A DNA stretch of 56,254 bases from Oscillospiraceae bacterium (GTDB lineage Bacteria; Bacillota; Clostridia; Oscillospirales; Ruminococcaceae). Below are positions 31,705 to 39,411 of the stretch, piece after piece; position 1 is the first letter of the stretch; every line of letters starts with the position of its first letter. Both the position numbers and the translations under genes were made by a program. The notes beneath the pieces are model-generated. The model was not told where the DNA came from. It worked only from the letters and a program-made list of their open reading frames with translations, and did no database searches. The stretch covers positions 1-56,254 of the forward strand of contig SVNC01000012.1 in the NCBI GenBank assembly GCA_015067025.1, given 5' to 3'.

Positions 31705-32694
31705 CTATTGTCCTATCTGCTGAAGGGCATAGTCGCCTGCAGCAACCACTGCATTGTACAAAGCGTCGTATTTGGTTTCGTCCTCTAAAAATTTATCGAT
31801 TTCTTCACTATATTCTTTCAGCTTATCCTTAGCGTCATCAGGAAAATCCGCTGGAGCGATCCCGGGAAATTCACTGCATACGTCAACATAATCCTTTATA
31901 AGCTGAATAAACTCACGTTCAAGAGGAAGGGCTTTTATTATATCATCGTGATATGACTTTAAACGCTCAGGAACTTCCATATTCTCGATATCGGATAATC
32001 TTGCTGAGCAATTATCGATAGACTGATAAATATTGCCTGCAGCACCGTCAAAGAATATATAAAAAAGTTCGTCGACATTAGTCACATAATTATCCCATAA
32101 TAATTCGAGAGCAAAATGATAGGTGTTATATTCACCATTGGGAAGATAAGAGCAAGCGGCGGCTCTGACATTAAGCCAGTGGCTTTTTATGGATCCGGCT
32201 TCATCAATTTCTGCAAGAATACCGTTTGCCTTTTGAGTAAGCTTATCAAGTGTGCTCTGCTCATCAGGAGTAAGAGAATCCATCTTTCCTGTATAGCCGC
32301 TGAGTTCCACGTTACACTGGACGACCTGTTTTTCTCGCTCAATAGCACTGAGCAGCTTAGCGTGTTCATCCTTGATAGCCTGTGGGCAGGATATACCTGC
32401 AAGTTTATCAAGAGCGTTATCAGCCTTACTAAGACCATCGTCTACGGCGTTGGCATCCTGTTGTTTAAATCCGTCTTGTGCCGCTTTACTGTTTTCAGTA
32501 TACCTTTTCATATATAGATCGAGGTTGTCTATATAGGTTTCAAAATAGAATATTTCAGCAAACTCATCGACGCTCTCGGATGATACCTGTTCTGTACTGC
32601 TGTTATTGCTGCTGTTTTTATTGCTGCCGTTACAGCCTGCTAAAGACGTTGCTAAAATTAATGTTGCGAGGATAAGTGAGATGTGTTTTTTCAT
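31705..32694 (-). CDS. lipoprotein, helical, unknown function
   Basis: The 329-residue protein has a lipoprotein signal peptide with lipobox SLAGC (Cys21), a Ser/Asn-rich linker (to about 40) and a mature domain that looks almost entirely helical: long charged stretches such as NALDKLAGISCPQAIKDEHAKLLSAIEREKQ and a repeat-like second half. It may form paired helical bundles. It lies between ilvE and glyS in the same direction with short gaps (39 and 50 bases). No link in function is evident. Confidence 0.72.
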   Translation of the reverse strand: MKKHISLILATLILATSLAGCNGSNKNSSNNSSTEQVSSESVDEFAEIFYFETYIDNLDLYMKRYTENSKAAQDGFKQQDANAVDDGLSKADNALDKLAGISCPQAIKDEHAKLLSAIEREKQVVQCNVELSGYTGKMDSLTPDEQSTLDKLTQKANGILAEIDEAGSIKSHWLNVRAAACSYLPNGEYNTYHFALELLWDNYVTNVDELFYIFFDGAAGNIYQSIDNCSARLSDIENMEVPERLKSYHDDIIKALPLEREFIQLIKDYVDVCSEFPGIAPADFPDDAKDKLKEYSEEIDKFLEDETKYDALYNAVVAAGDYALQQIGQ

Positions 32695-32733
32695 AATATT
32701 GTCCTTTGCAGTTCAGCTGTATATATTTTATGA

Positions 32734-33804
32734 TTACTTCTTAAGGGGTACGATCCAGCCCATTTCGTCAGCTAATTTGCCGTACTGCATACCAGTCATC
32801 GTATCGTAGATCTTCTGGGAGATATCGCCGATCTTGTTGCCATTGATCTCCATTACCTTGTCGCCCCACTTTAAATGACCGACAGGAGAGATAACCGCTG
32901 CTGTACCTGTACCGAATACTTCCTGAAGCTTGCCTGCGTCGTAAGCGTCGGCAACTTCCTGGATTGTAATTCTGCGTTCAGAAACCTTCATACCCCATTT
33001 TCTGCAAAGCTCTAAAACGGACTTTCTTGTGATACCGGGGAGGATAGAGCCCTGAAGCTCAGGTGTTACAAGCTCGCCGTCGATTACGAACATAATGTTC
33101 ATAGCACCAACTTCTTCAATGTACTTTCTTTCTACACCGTCAAGCCAGAGAACCTGTGAATAGTTCTGCTTGTGAGCTTCATCCTGACCTGCTAAAGATG
33201 CTGCGTAGTTACCGCCTGTCTTTGTGTAACCCATACCGCCCTTTACAGCTCTTACGTAGTTTGTTTCAACGTAGATGCTAACGGGGTTTAAGCCTGATGC
33301 ATAGTATGCACCTGAGGGTGAGCAGATGATGATGAAGTAATACTTATCACCGGGGCGAACGCCTAAGAAGGGGTCAACTGCGATAACGAAGGGACGGATG
33401 TAAAGAGAAGCGCCGTCTGTGTGGGGAACCCAGTCCTTATCAACTTCAACTAACGTGTGGAGAGCCTGTAAAGCATCTTCAACGGGGATTTCGGGGATGA
33501 TAAGACGTTCGGCGGAGGAGTTTAATCTCTTGAAGTTTTCTTCGGGACGGAAGAACTGAACTTCGCCGTCGGGAGTTCTGTATGCCTTCATACCTTCAAA
33601 AATTTCCTGACCGTAGTGAAGTACCATTGCTGCAGGAGATAATGAGATGTCACCGTAAGGTACTACTCTTGCATCGTGCCAGCCCTTACCTGTATCATAT
33701 TCCATAATGAACATATGATCTGTAAAGATCTTACCAAAACCGAGCTGTGACTCGTCAACGGGCTTTGCCTTGGGTGTGGTTGTTCTTTCAATTCTGATTT
33801 CCAT
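32734..33804 (-). CDS. ilvE: branched-chain amino acid aminotransferase
   Basis: This PLP enzyme interconverts leucine, isoleucine and valine with their 2-oxo acids. The 356-residue protein has the longer class-IV form found in Firmicutes: HYGQEIFEGMKAYR, the region RPFVIAVDPFLGVRP, the lysine-containing GGMGYTKTGGNYAASL, LWLDGVERKYIEEVGAMNIMFV, and the terminal EVFGTGTAAVISPVGHL. The catalytic Lys is the one in ERKYIEEVGAMN by family alignment. It begins the minus-strand group ilvE-lipoprotein-glyS, with a good promoter and a leader containing two adjacent inverted repeats. Confidence 0.95.
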   Translation of the reverse strand: MEIRIERTTTPKAKPVDESQLGFGKIFTDHMFIMEYDTGKGWHDARVVPYGDISLSPAAMVLHYGQEIFEGMKAYRTPDGEVQFFRPEENFKRLNSSAERLIIPEIPVEDALQALHTLVEVDKDWVPHTDGASLYIRPFVIAVDPFLGVRPGDKYYFIIICSPSGAYYASGLNPVSIYVETNYVRAVKGGMGYTKTGGNYAASLAGQDEAHKQNYSQVLWLDGVERKYIEEVGAMNIMFVIDGELVTPELQGSILPGITRKSVLELCRKWGMKVSERRITIQEVADAYDAGKLQEVFGTGTAAVISPVGHLKWGDKVMEINGNKIGDISQKIYDTMTGMQYGKLADEMGWIVPLKK

Positions 33805-33834
33805 TTTTTCTGTTTCCTTTCTTATTTCATTAGT

Positions 33835-33871
33835 ACTGATTTTATAAAATCAGTTGATAATAATTCAACTG
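33835..33871 (-). promoter_or_regulatory. two overlapping inverted repeats in the ilvE leader
   Basis: ACTGATTTTA-TAAAATCAGT (33835-33854) is a perfect 20-bp palindrome. CAGTTGA and TCAACTG (33851-33871) form a second perfect stem around seven bases. They share CAGT, so the two structures exclude each other in RNA. Both lie between the -10 box and the start codon. Confidence 0.55.
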
Positions 33872-33873
33872 TA

Positions 33874-33902
33874 ATTATACCATTTTTCTATAAAAAAGTA
33901 AA
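33874..33902 (-). promoter_or_regulatory. sigma-A promoter of ilvE
   Basis: On the minus strand TTTACT (33902-33897), 17 bases ending in TGG, TATAAT (33879-33874). Confidence 0.72.
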
Positions 33903-33961
33903 TATGATTTTTTGCATATTTTAAAGGCTTTAACGTGTTTTCTTTCATACATTATGCATAT

Positions 33962-33994
33962 AAAAAAACAGACTTCAAACGAAGTCTGTTTTTT
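33962..33994. terminator. bidirectional-type terminator of the HAD gene
   Basis: AAAAAACAGACTTC pairs with GAAGTCTGTTTTTT over a four-base loop. It directly follows the minus-strand HAD hydrolase gene. Confidence 0.92.
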
Positions 33995-33995
33995 A

Positions 33996-34646
33996 TCAGA
34001 ATTGAAATACGTTTTCATCAAATTCATATATCAGCTTATCGCTGTATTTTTTCATTTCTTCAATATCCTGAGCAGAATTTTTATCAATAATTCCTATCGT
34101 TAAAAGTCCTGCTGACTTTGCACCCATAAGAGACGCCGAAACATCGTCACACATAACACACTGACAAGGTGAAAGTCCGAAGCTTTCGGCAATTGCCTTA
34201 TATACGTCGGGATATTGCTTTCCTTTACCAAACTCAGCCGATGACATCAGCATATCAAACATATGAATAAGCCCGTGTCTTTCAAGAGCGGGCAGAAAAA
34301 GCTCTCTTGTAAGGGATGTGCAGACAGCCAGCTTATATCCCAGCTTCTTTGCAAGGAGCAATGTCTCCTTTGCATTTTTCTTTAAGGGGACGTTGTTTTT
34401 ATATTCCTCTATTGCAAGCTCTGTCCATTCCTGCATTAATTCTTCAGGTGTGCAGGTAAAGCCGAAAAGGTCTATCGTGTATAATGCCGTTTCGTAAAAG
34501 GAACGATGACTGCACTGTTTAGCGTAGTCATCGGGAGCTTTAAGACCTCGTTTTTCTAAAAACTTCTCGTCTACGTAATGCCATACGTACATAGAATCAA
34601 GAAGAGTTCCGTCAAGATCAAATATTACCGCTTTTATGTCTTTCAT
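33996..34646 (-). CDS. HAD-superfamily phosphatase (beta-PGM/Gph-like)
   Basis: The 216-residue HAD hydrolase dephosphorylates a small phosphorylated metabolite that cannot be named from sequence. Motif I is FDLDGTLLDS (nucleophile and acid/base Asp), motif II is VCTSLTRE, the motif III lysine lies in GKGKQYPDVY and motif IV is VMCDDV. The helical cap between motif I and II is of the subclass I type. It overlaps the metallophosphoesterase stop codon (TAATG), so they are translationally coupled; the shared theme is phosphoester hydrolysis. Confidence 0.9.
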   Translation of the reverse strand: MKDIKAVIFDLDGTLLDSMYVWHYVDEKFLEKRGLKAPDDYAKQCSHRSFYETALYTIDLFGFTCTPEELMQEWTELAIEEYKNNVPLKKNAKETLLLAKKLGYKLAVCTSLTRELFLPALERHGLIHMFDMLMSSAEFGKGKQYPDVYKAIAESFGLSPCQCVMCDDVSASLMGAKSAGLLTIGIIDKNSAQDIEEMKKYSDKLIYEFDENVFQF

Positions 34647-35506
34647 TATTTCTGTCCTTCGGGTACTATATCTGCTATAACAAATTCAGGGCGGTTGAAC
34701 ACGCGTGGGATTGCTATTACGGTAGAGGGCTTCCACAGACCTCTGCTTACTATCTGCCAGGTGTCGCCGTGCTGATAAAGTCCGCCGGCGTATTTCGGGA
34801 AAAAGCCCTGTCCGGGAGCATAAAGTCCGTTCAGTATACCGGGTATACGCCACTGACCGCCGTGGGCGTGACCTGATAATATGAGATCAAAGTTGCCCTT
34901 TAAATATTCTTCTACATCTTCGGGGAAATGAGCGATAAGCACACGATAGCGGTCTGTACCTTCTTCAGCCGTTACTGCCTGAAGCTCATTTACGTATTCG
35001 CCGTCCTTTTCAAAATAGGCGTTGGCGTCAAATATACCGCAGACCTCTATTTCTTCATTATTTACAGTCAGTACCTCGCCGCTGCCCTGAAGTACTTTAA
35101 TACCGTAATTCTGAAGTCTTTGCTTTATAAGCGAACTGTCACCCCTTGAATACTCATGGTTACCCATAGAATAATAACAGGGATATCTTTTCCCTAAGTA
35201 TTCCGCCAGTATATAGGAATTTTCAGGATAGTAATCCTGTGTCTTGTCCGCAATATCCCCGCCGATAACTACAATATCGGGGTCTGCTTTTTCAACCTCA
35301 GCAATCAGTTCTGACTGGTTTTTGCCAAAAAGACTGTTATGCAGGTCAGAAATGAATACTATTCTTACAGGAGTCTGCAGCTTGCTTGTGCTTAAGCGAT
35401 AGGTTGCAGTAGTCATACTCATATCGCAGGCAACCACAGAAAAGACTATGCCTGCTGTTAAAGCACAGCCTGCAATAATACCCTTTTTCATCTTCTTTGT
35501 AAGCAA
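34646..35506 (-). CDS. membrane-anchored metallophosphoesterase
   Basis: The 286-residue protein has an N-terminal membrane segment (about 7-28) and a calcineurin-like phosphoesterase domain with the metal ligands in VFISDLHN, VIGGDIAD, GNHEYSRG, LIAHFPE and LSGHAHGGQW. Such YkuE/YaeI-type enzymes act on the outer membrane face; substrates are usually unknown (UDP-sugar lipids in some). Start is TTG at 35506, seven bases after GGAGG; an ATG five codons in lacks this spacing. It lies 33 bases after the dCMP deaminase gene. Confidence 0.92.
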   Translation of the reverse strand: MLTKKMKKGIIAGCALTAGIVFSVVACDMSMTTATYRLSTSKLQTPVRIVFISDLHNSLFGKNQSELIAEVEKADPDIVVIGGDIADKTQDYYPENSYILAEYLGKRYPCYYSMGNHEYSRGDSSLIKQRLQNYGIKVLQGSGEVLTVNNEEIEVCGIFDANAYFEKDGEYVNELQAVTAEEGTDRYRVLIAHFPEDVEEYLKGNFDLILSGHAHGGQWRIPGILNGLYAPGQGFFPKYAGGLYQHGDTWQIVSRGLWKPSTVIAIPRVFNRPEFVIADIVPEGQK

Positions 35507-35539
35507 GATACCACCTCCGTTTTAATTTCAGAAATCAGA

Positions 35540-36028
35540 TCAATAACCTTCAGAGCCTTTTAAGCTTTCATCGTTTTCGATCCAGCTTTCAACGACTATC
35601 GTCTTGTATTCGTCCTTTGCAGTACGGACGATAACTTCCTTTATACCCGCATTGATGATAAGACGCTTACACATAGAGCAGGGCTCTACGTCTCCGAAAA
35701 GCTCTCCTGTAGTTGCATCGTGGCAGGCAAGATAGAGGGTAGCACCTATCATATCTCTTCTTGATGCGGAGATTATGCAGTTTGCTTCTGCGTGAACCGA
35801 GCGGCAAAGCTCATATCTCTGACCTTTTGGTACGCTGAGCTTTTCTCTTGTGCACTGACCTACGTCACAGCAGTTTTTAAGACCTCTCGGAGCACCTGTA
35901 TAACCTGTAGAAACGATCTCATCGTTATGTACGATGATAGCGCCGAAATTTCTTCTGAGGCAGGTACCTCTTTCACATACGGTTTCTGCAATGTCAAGAT
36001 AATAATTGATCTTATCGCGTCTGTTCAT
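35540..36028 (-). CDS. comEB: deoxycytidylate deaminase (ComEB family)
   Basis: dCMP deaminase converts dCMP to dUMP, a source for dTMP synthesis. The 162-residue protein has the zinc site HAEANCII (ligand His and catalytic Glu) and PCSMCKRLII (two Cys ligands), together with the substrate region YTGAPRGLKNCCDVG, which with the N-terminal RGTCLRRNFGAIIV is typical of dCMP deaminases rather than cytidine or tRNA deaminases. It is the first gene of a three-gene group with a consensus promoter. Confidence 0.95.
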   Translation of the reverse strand: MNRRDKINYYLDIAETVCERGTCLRRNFGAIIVHNDEIVSTGYTGAPRGLKNCCDVGQCTREKLSVPKGQRYELCRSVHAEANCIISASRRDMIGATLYLACHDATTGELFGDVEPCSMCKRLIINAGIKEVIVRTAKDEYKTIVVESWIENDESLKGSEGY

Positions 36029-36061
36029 AATAACCTCCGTTTATTTCAAATTTATAAATTT

Positions 36062-36090
36062 ACTATACCATAACGGGAATGTTTTGTCAA
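36062..36090 (-). promoter_or_regulatory. sigma-A promoter of the dCMP deaminase operon
   Basis: On the minus strand TTGACA (36090-36085), 17 bases ending in TGG, TATAGT (36067-36062). Confidence 0.85.
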
Positions 36091-36123
36091 TTGAAAAAAG
36101 GGAATATTCATTATATTTCACTA

Positions 36124-36152
36124 TTGAAAAGAAATAAAATATGTGGTATACT
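36124..36152 (+). promoter_or_regulatory. sigma-A promoter of the HMGL-like gene
   Basis: TTGAAA (36124-36129), 17 bases ending in TGG, TATACT (36147-36152). Divergent from the preceding promoter, with 33 bases between the two -35 boxes. Confidence 0.78.
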
Positions 36153-36194
36153 GAAAATAATAAGGTTACATTATGGTTACAAGGAGGTGCCGAT

Positions 36195-37130
36195 ATGAAA
36201 ACAATGATAATTGACAACAGCTTAAGCAAAAGAACCCTTGATGAAAACGTAAAGTCAGTTGAGATAATTGCCTATCTGCAAAGTCTGTTTGAGATGGGAG
36301 TAAGATATGCCGAAATGACTACCGATGTATTTCTCCGTTTACCTCCGGGACATGATTTTTCAAAGGTGATACTGAGGATAACGAATGAGGACGATCTTTA
36401 CTATGTAAACTCTTTCAATTTTGCTTATGTGACGTTACCTGCAAACCTAACACAGCTTGCACCACGCATAAAGCGTCCGATAATATCTGAGATATACTTA
36501 AGAGGAAGTGATCCTTTTACAGTCATAAAAATGTTTAAAAAGAGCTTTGATCTTTCAAACGTGGCTATGATAAGACTTGTGGATAACTTTGACGATGATG
36601 GAGAAGTAATGCGAAAGCTTGTAAAGGGTTTTCAGGATAAGTATATATGGCCTGTCGACATTTGTCCGCTGAATAAAAAAGCAAATGCGTTGGCGGCGGT
36701 GTATTCTGCAATATTTGCCCACGCAGACAGCGTAACTATGAGATACGGAAGCAGTGCAAAATTTGCAGAACTTCAGGACTATATGCTCAATTTCTCCAAT
36801 ATATACGGAATTATGCCCTCTCAGGAGGCGGTAATGGCTCTTTGCAGATGTCACGCACTCCACGTACTCGTGTTCGGCAAGCCCAGCGATTCTGAAACGG
36901 ACGCTCTTCGTCTGTATCAGATAGTACCTCACAGAAGTGTACCCGTTGACGGTATTCTCTCATTAGGCTATGAAGAAAGAACGCTTAAAAGCATAAGGAA
37001 CGGAAGACAGCCTGATAGCTCTTATATGAGTCCCCTTATAGAAAAGCTCCGCAGTATGCAGCTTGATAAGAAAAGTGCCAAGGAGCTTTCGGATATGATA
37101 GACTCTTACTGTGCAAAGCTATTTAAATAA
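36195..37130 (+). CDS. HMGL-like TIM-barrel protein lacking the usual catalytic motif
   Basis: The 311-residue protein starts at ATG 36195 behind a perfect AAGGAGGTG, not at the upstream in-frame ATG 36141. Its layout recalls the HMGL-like barrel of homocitrate/isopropylmalate synthases: an opening beta strand TMIIDNSLSKRTLDE where the family has D.TLRDG, LFEMGVRYAEM where it has L...GV..IE.G, and a late ADSVTMRYGSSAKFAELQDYML where the family has AG...D.T..G.GE..GN. The metal ligands and catalytic Arg of the first motif are not present as such. No CoA-substrate residues can be assigned. I read it as a degenerate or diverged family member of unknown role; the assignment is tentative. Confidence 0.5.
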   Translation: MKTMIIDNSLSKRTLDENVKSVEIIAYLQSLFEMGVRYAEMTTDVFLRLPPGHDFSKVILRITNEDDLYYVNSFNFAYVTLPANLTQLAPRIKRPIISEIYLRGSDPFTVIKMFKKSFDLSNVAMIRLVDNFDDDGEVMRKLVKGFQDKYIWPVDICPLNKKANALAAVYSAIFAHADSVTMRYGSSAKFAELQDYMLNFSNIYGIMPSQEAVMALCRCHALHVLVFGKPSDSETDALRLYQIVPHRSVPVDGILSLGYEERTLKSIRNGRQPDSSYMSPLIEKLRSMQLDKKSAKELSDMIDSYCAKLFK

Positions 37131-37135
37131 GATGT

Positions 37136-37172
37136 AAGCACCATAAATTCATTACGGATTTACGGTGCTTTT
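37136..37172 (+). terminator. terminator or attenuator between two genes
   Basis: AAGCACCATAAAT pairs with ATTTACGGTGCTT with one mismatch, followed by TTAT. It ends where the next gene's ribosome binding region begins, so read-through may supply the next gene. Confidence 0.7.
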
Positions 37173-37187
37173 ATGAAAGGATATATT

Positions 37188-37667
37188 ATGTTCAGGGATA
37201 TGAGAAGAAAAAATCAGCTCTTATCGGCTGATGAAACTATAGAAATACTGAAGAACGGCAGCTCAGGCGTGCTTGCGTTGCTCGGAGATAACGGCTATCC
37301 ATATTCCGTACCTATGAGCTACGTCTATAGTGATGGCAGAATATATTTTCACAGTGCCAAAAGCGGTCATAAGACAGACGCTGTTAAAAACTGCGACAAG
37401 GCATCCTTCTGCGTTATAGCAAAGGACGACGTAGTACCATCGGAATATACCACGTATTTTAAAAGCGTTATCGCCTTTGGTAAAATACGTATCGTGAATA
37501 AAAAAGAAGAAATAATAAACGCCCTTCATATACTTGGAGAAAAATATAATCCGGGACATATAAATGAGCGTGCTGCAGAAATTGATAAATTTATAAATAA
37601 CGTCTGTGTGCTCTGTTTTGATATTGAACATATAACAGGAAAAGCAGCAAAGGAGCTTATGAAATAA
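37188..37667 (+). CDS. pyridoxamine 5'-phosphate oxidase-like (NimA family) flavoprotein
   Basis: The 159-residue protein is a split-barrel flavin-binding type. LLSADETIEILKNGSSGVLALLGDNGYPYSVPMSYVY and GRIYFHSAKSGHKTDAVKNCDKASFCVI are characteristic of the NimA/5-nitroimidazole-reductase-related group. These proteins bind FMN or similar cofactors; physiological substrates are mostly unknown, and nitroimidazole resistance cannot be assumed. An in-frame ATG lies at 37173, but GAAAGGA within that extension is correctly spaced for the ATG at 37188, which I choose. Confidence 0.88.
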   Translation: MFRDMRRKNQLLSADETIEILKNGSSGVLALLGDNGYPYSVPMSYVYSDGRIYFHSAKSGHKTDAVKNCDKASFCVIAKDDVVPSEYTTYFKSVIAFGKIRIVNKKEEIINALHILGEKYNPGHINERAAEIDKFINNVCVLCFDIEHITGKAAKELMK

Positions 37668-38054
37668 ATTGCCGTAAAAACAGAAAAACAGCAACTTTGA
37701 CGGAATTCAAAGTGCTGTTTTTCATGACGGAAAGAAAAGTAAAAAATCGTAAGGTAGACATCATCTCGAATCTACGTCTATATTATCGCATACGAAAGTT
37801 ACATTTCGGTTACATTTACTTGTTTACATAAGGTTAAGCTGTTATTCTATTATTTGCACAAAAACTAATCGAAAGTAAATGCGTATATTTGCTATATTGA
37901 ACAAATTGTTTTCAAGCATTTACCATAAAAAAGGAATTAATAACATTTTGTTTTTACAAAAAGTGATAATAAAGCTTTTTTGTGAAGAATATTACAAAAA
38001 TTTTTTAAAATTTATGACAAAAAAATAACAACATCTGAAGGGAGGAAGTAAAAA
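37668..38054. other. 387-base intergenic region before the SARP gene
   Basis: It starts with a strong terminator, then a very A/T-rich stretch. I find no promoter with both boxes at good spacing for the SARP gene; TATT/TTTACA-type boxes are frequent but not decisive. No open frame or structured RNA recognised. Confidence 0.4.
37684..37722 (+). terminator. terminator of the NimA-like gene
   Basis: AAAAACAGCA..CTTTGA and TTCAAAG..TGCTGTTTTT pair over a short loop and end in five T. Confidence 0.88.
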
Positions 38055-39248
38055 TTGGCACTCATAAACATAACGATGCTTGGCGAATTCACCATTTCAA
38101 GTGGGAACAAGGTGTTCAGTGAAAATGACATCAGAGGCAATAAAATGAGAAAAATGCTTCAGTATCTTATAGCTCACAGAGGAAGAAAAATTCCTCAAAG
38201 CGAGATAATAGAGCTGTTATGGGATAACAGTGATAATCCTGTATCCGCTTTAAAAACTCTTGTTCATCGAACGAGAGAGATGCTGAAACATTATCTTCCC
38301 ACGGGGACAGAGTTTATCCTGTCAGAACACAGTACCTACAGCTTTAACACAGATCTTGATTACTCTATAGATTCAGGCGAGTTTGAGCGGCTTTGCAAAG
38401 AAGGAAATAACGAGCTTCTGACAAGAACGAGAAGGGTAAATATATATAAAAAGGCTCTTGATCTATATAAAGGAAATTATCTTAGCTCCTTTTCGGAGGA
38501 GAGCTGGGTAACACCTATAAACGTGTATTTCTGTACACTTCACGCTTCTATAATTGAAAAATGCGTAAAGCTTCTTTATCCTATGGGAAAATTCACTGAA
38601 ATAGTAATGATATGCGAAAAAGCAATGGTTATAAACCCCTATGATGAAATGCTCCACGAGCATCTGATAAAGGGAATGACCGCTTTAGGCGAATATACCC
38701 TTGCCGCAAATCAATATCAGTATCTTAAAAGACTACTTTCTGATCAGTTCGGGGCAGCACCGTCTCCACGGCTTACTGAGATGTATGAGCTTACGATAAA
38801 GCCGAGAAACGATACGCATAATAATCTTGACATTGTACTTGGTGACCTATGGGAGGACGAGCTTACCTGTGGCGGCTATTACTGCGAGTACGAGATATTC
38901 AGATACATATTCCGTCTTTACTGCAGAGAGAATGCCCGAATTAAAGGCGAATTGCCTATTCTGCTTATTTCTCTTTCGGGTACAGAAGAAAAAGAGCTTT
39001 CAGACAAAACGCTATCCAAAGCAATGCAAAAAATGTCAGACTCGATAAGTACTTCTCTGCGTAAGCGTGATATTTACACAAGATACAGCCGCAGCCAGTA
39101 TATTTTACTGCTACCCGGTACACCTGTTTCGGATGTAAGCATTGTAAAAAAGAGAATAGTGGATAAATTCAGAAAATCCAATGATAAAAGTCGTATAAAC
39201 GTTACCTTTGATATTCAGGACGTATCAGAATACACAAAAAAGTCTTAG
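38055..39248 (+). CDS. SARP/BTAD transcriptional regulator with degenerate GGDEF-like tail
   Basis: The 397-residue regulator has an N-terminal winged helix of the OmpR type (about 1-100, KMLQYLIAHRGRKIPQSEIIELLW, then ALKTLVHRTREMLK), a BTAD helical-repeat domain (about 105-245, YKKALDLYKGNYLSSFSEESWV, AIVINPYDE-like AMVINPYDEMLHEHLIKGM), and a further domain (about 260-390) containing YCEYEIFRYIFRLYCREN and SISTSLRKRDIYTRYSRSQYILLLPG. The latter fits the core of a GGDEF fold without a catalytic GGDEF sequence and is homologous to the C-terminus of the REC-GGDEF protein at 54610. Start is TTG at 38055 behind GGGAGGAAG. A terminator separates it from the EAL gene, which may be its partner. 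Confidence 0.85.
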   Translation: MALINITMLGEFTISSGNKVFSENDIRGNKMRKMLQYLIAHRGRKIPQSEIIELLWDNSDNPVSALKTLVHRTREMLKHYLPTGTEFILSEHSTYSFNTDLDYSIDSGEFERLCKEGNNELLTRTRRVNIYKKALDLYKGNYLSSFSEESWVTPINVYFCTLHASIIEKCVKLLYPMGKFTEIVMICEKAMVINPYDEMLHEHLIKGMTALGEYTLAANQYQYLKRLLSDQFGAAPSPRLTEMYELTIKPRNDTHNNLDIVLGDLWEDELTCGGYYCEYEIFRYIFRLYCRENARIKGELPILLISLSGTEEKELSDKTLSKAMQKMSDSISTSLRKRDIYTRYSRSQYILLLPGTPVSDVSIVKKRIVDKFRKSNDKSRINVTFDIQDVSEYTKKS

Positions 39249-39259
39249 TGAATATTACT

Positions 39260-39290
39260 AAAAAGCAACAAATTATTTTGTTGCTTTTGT
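39260..39290 (+). terminator. terminator of the SARP gene
   Basis: AAAAGCAACAAA pairs with TTTGTTGCTTTT, followed by GTTTATT. Confidence 0.82.
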
Positions 39291-39309
39291 TTATTGTTGC
39301 ATAAAAATA

Positions 39310-39338
39310 TTGACTGATGCTGGAAAAAACGGTATAAT
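39310..39338 (+). promoter_or_regulatory. sigma-A promoter of the EAL gene
   Basis: TTGACT (39310-39315), 17-base spacer, TATAAT (39333-39338). Confidence 0.85.
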
Positions 39339-39411
39339 AAATAGTATGGATATCTTTGTATAATCAAAAAAAGGATAGCGGGAAAATCCGTATACTTGCC
39401 TTGGAGGTACT

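Noticed and set aside
37173-37667. Nitroimidazole resistance gene
   Set aside because: The NimA-like fold is common to many flavoproteins of unrelated function; sequence alone does not support resistance.
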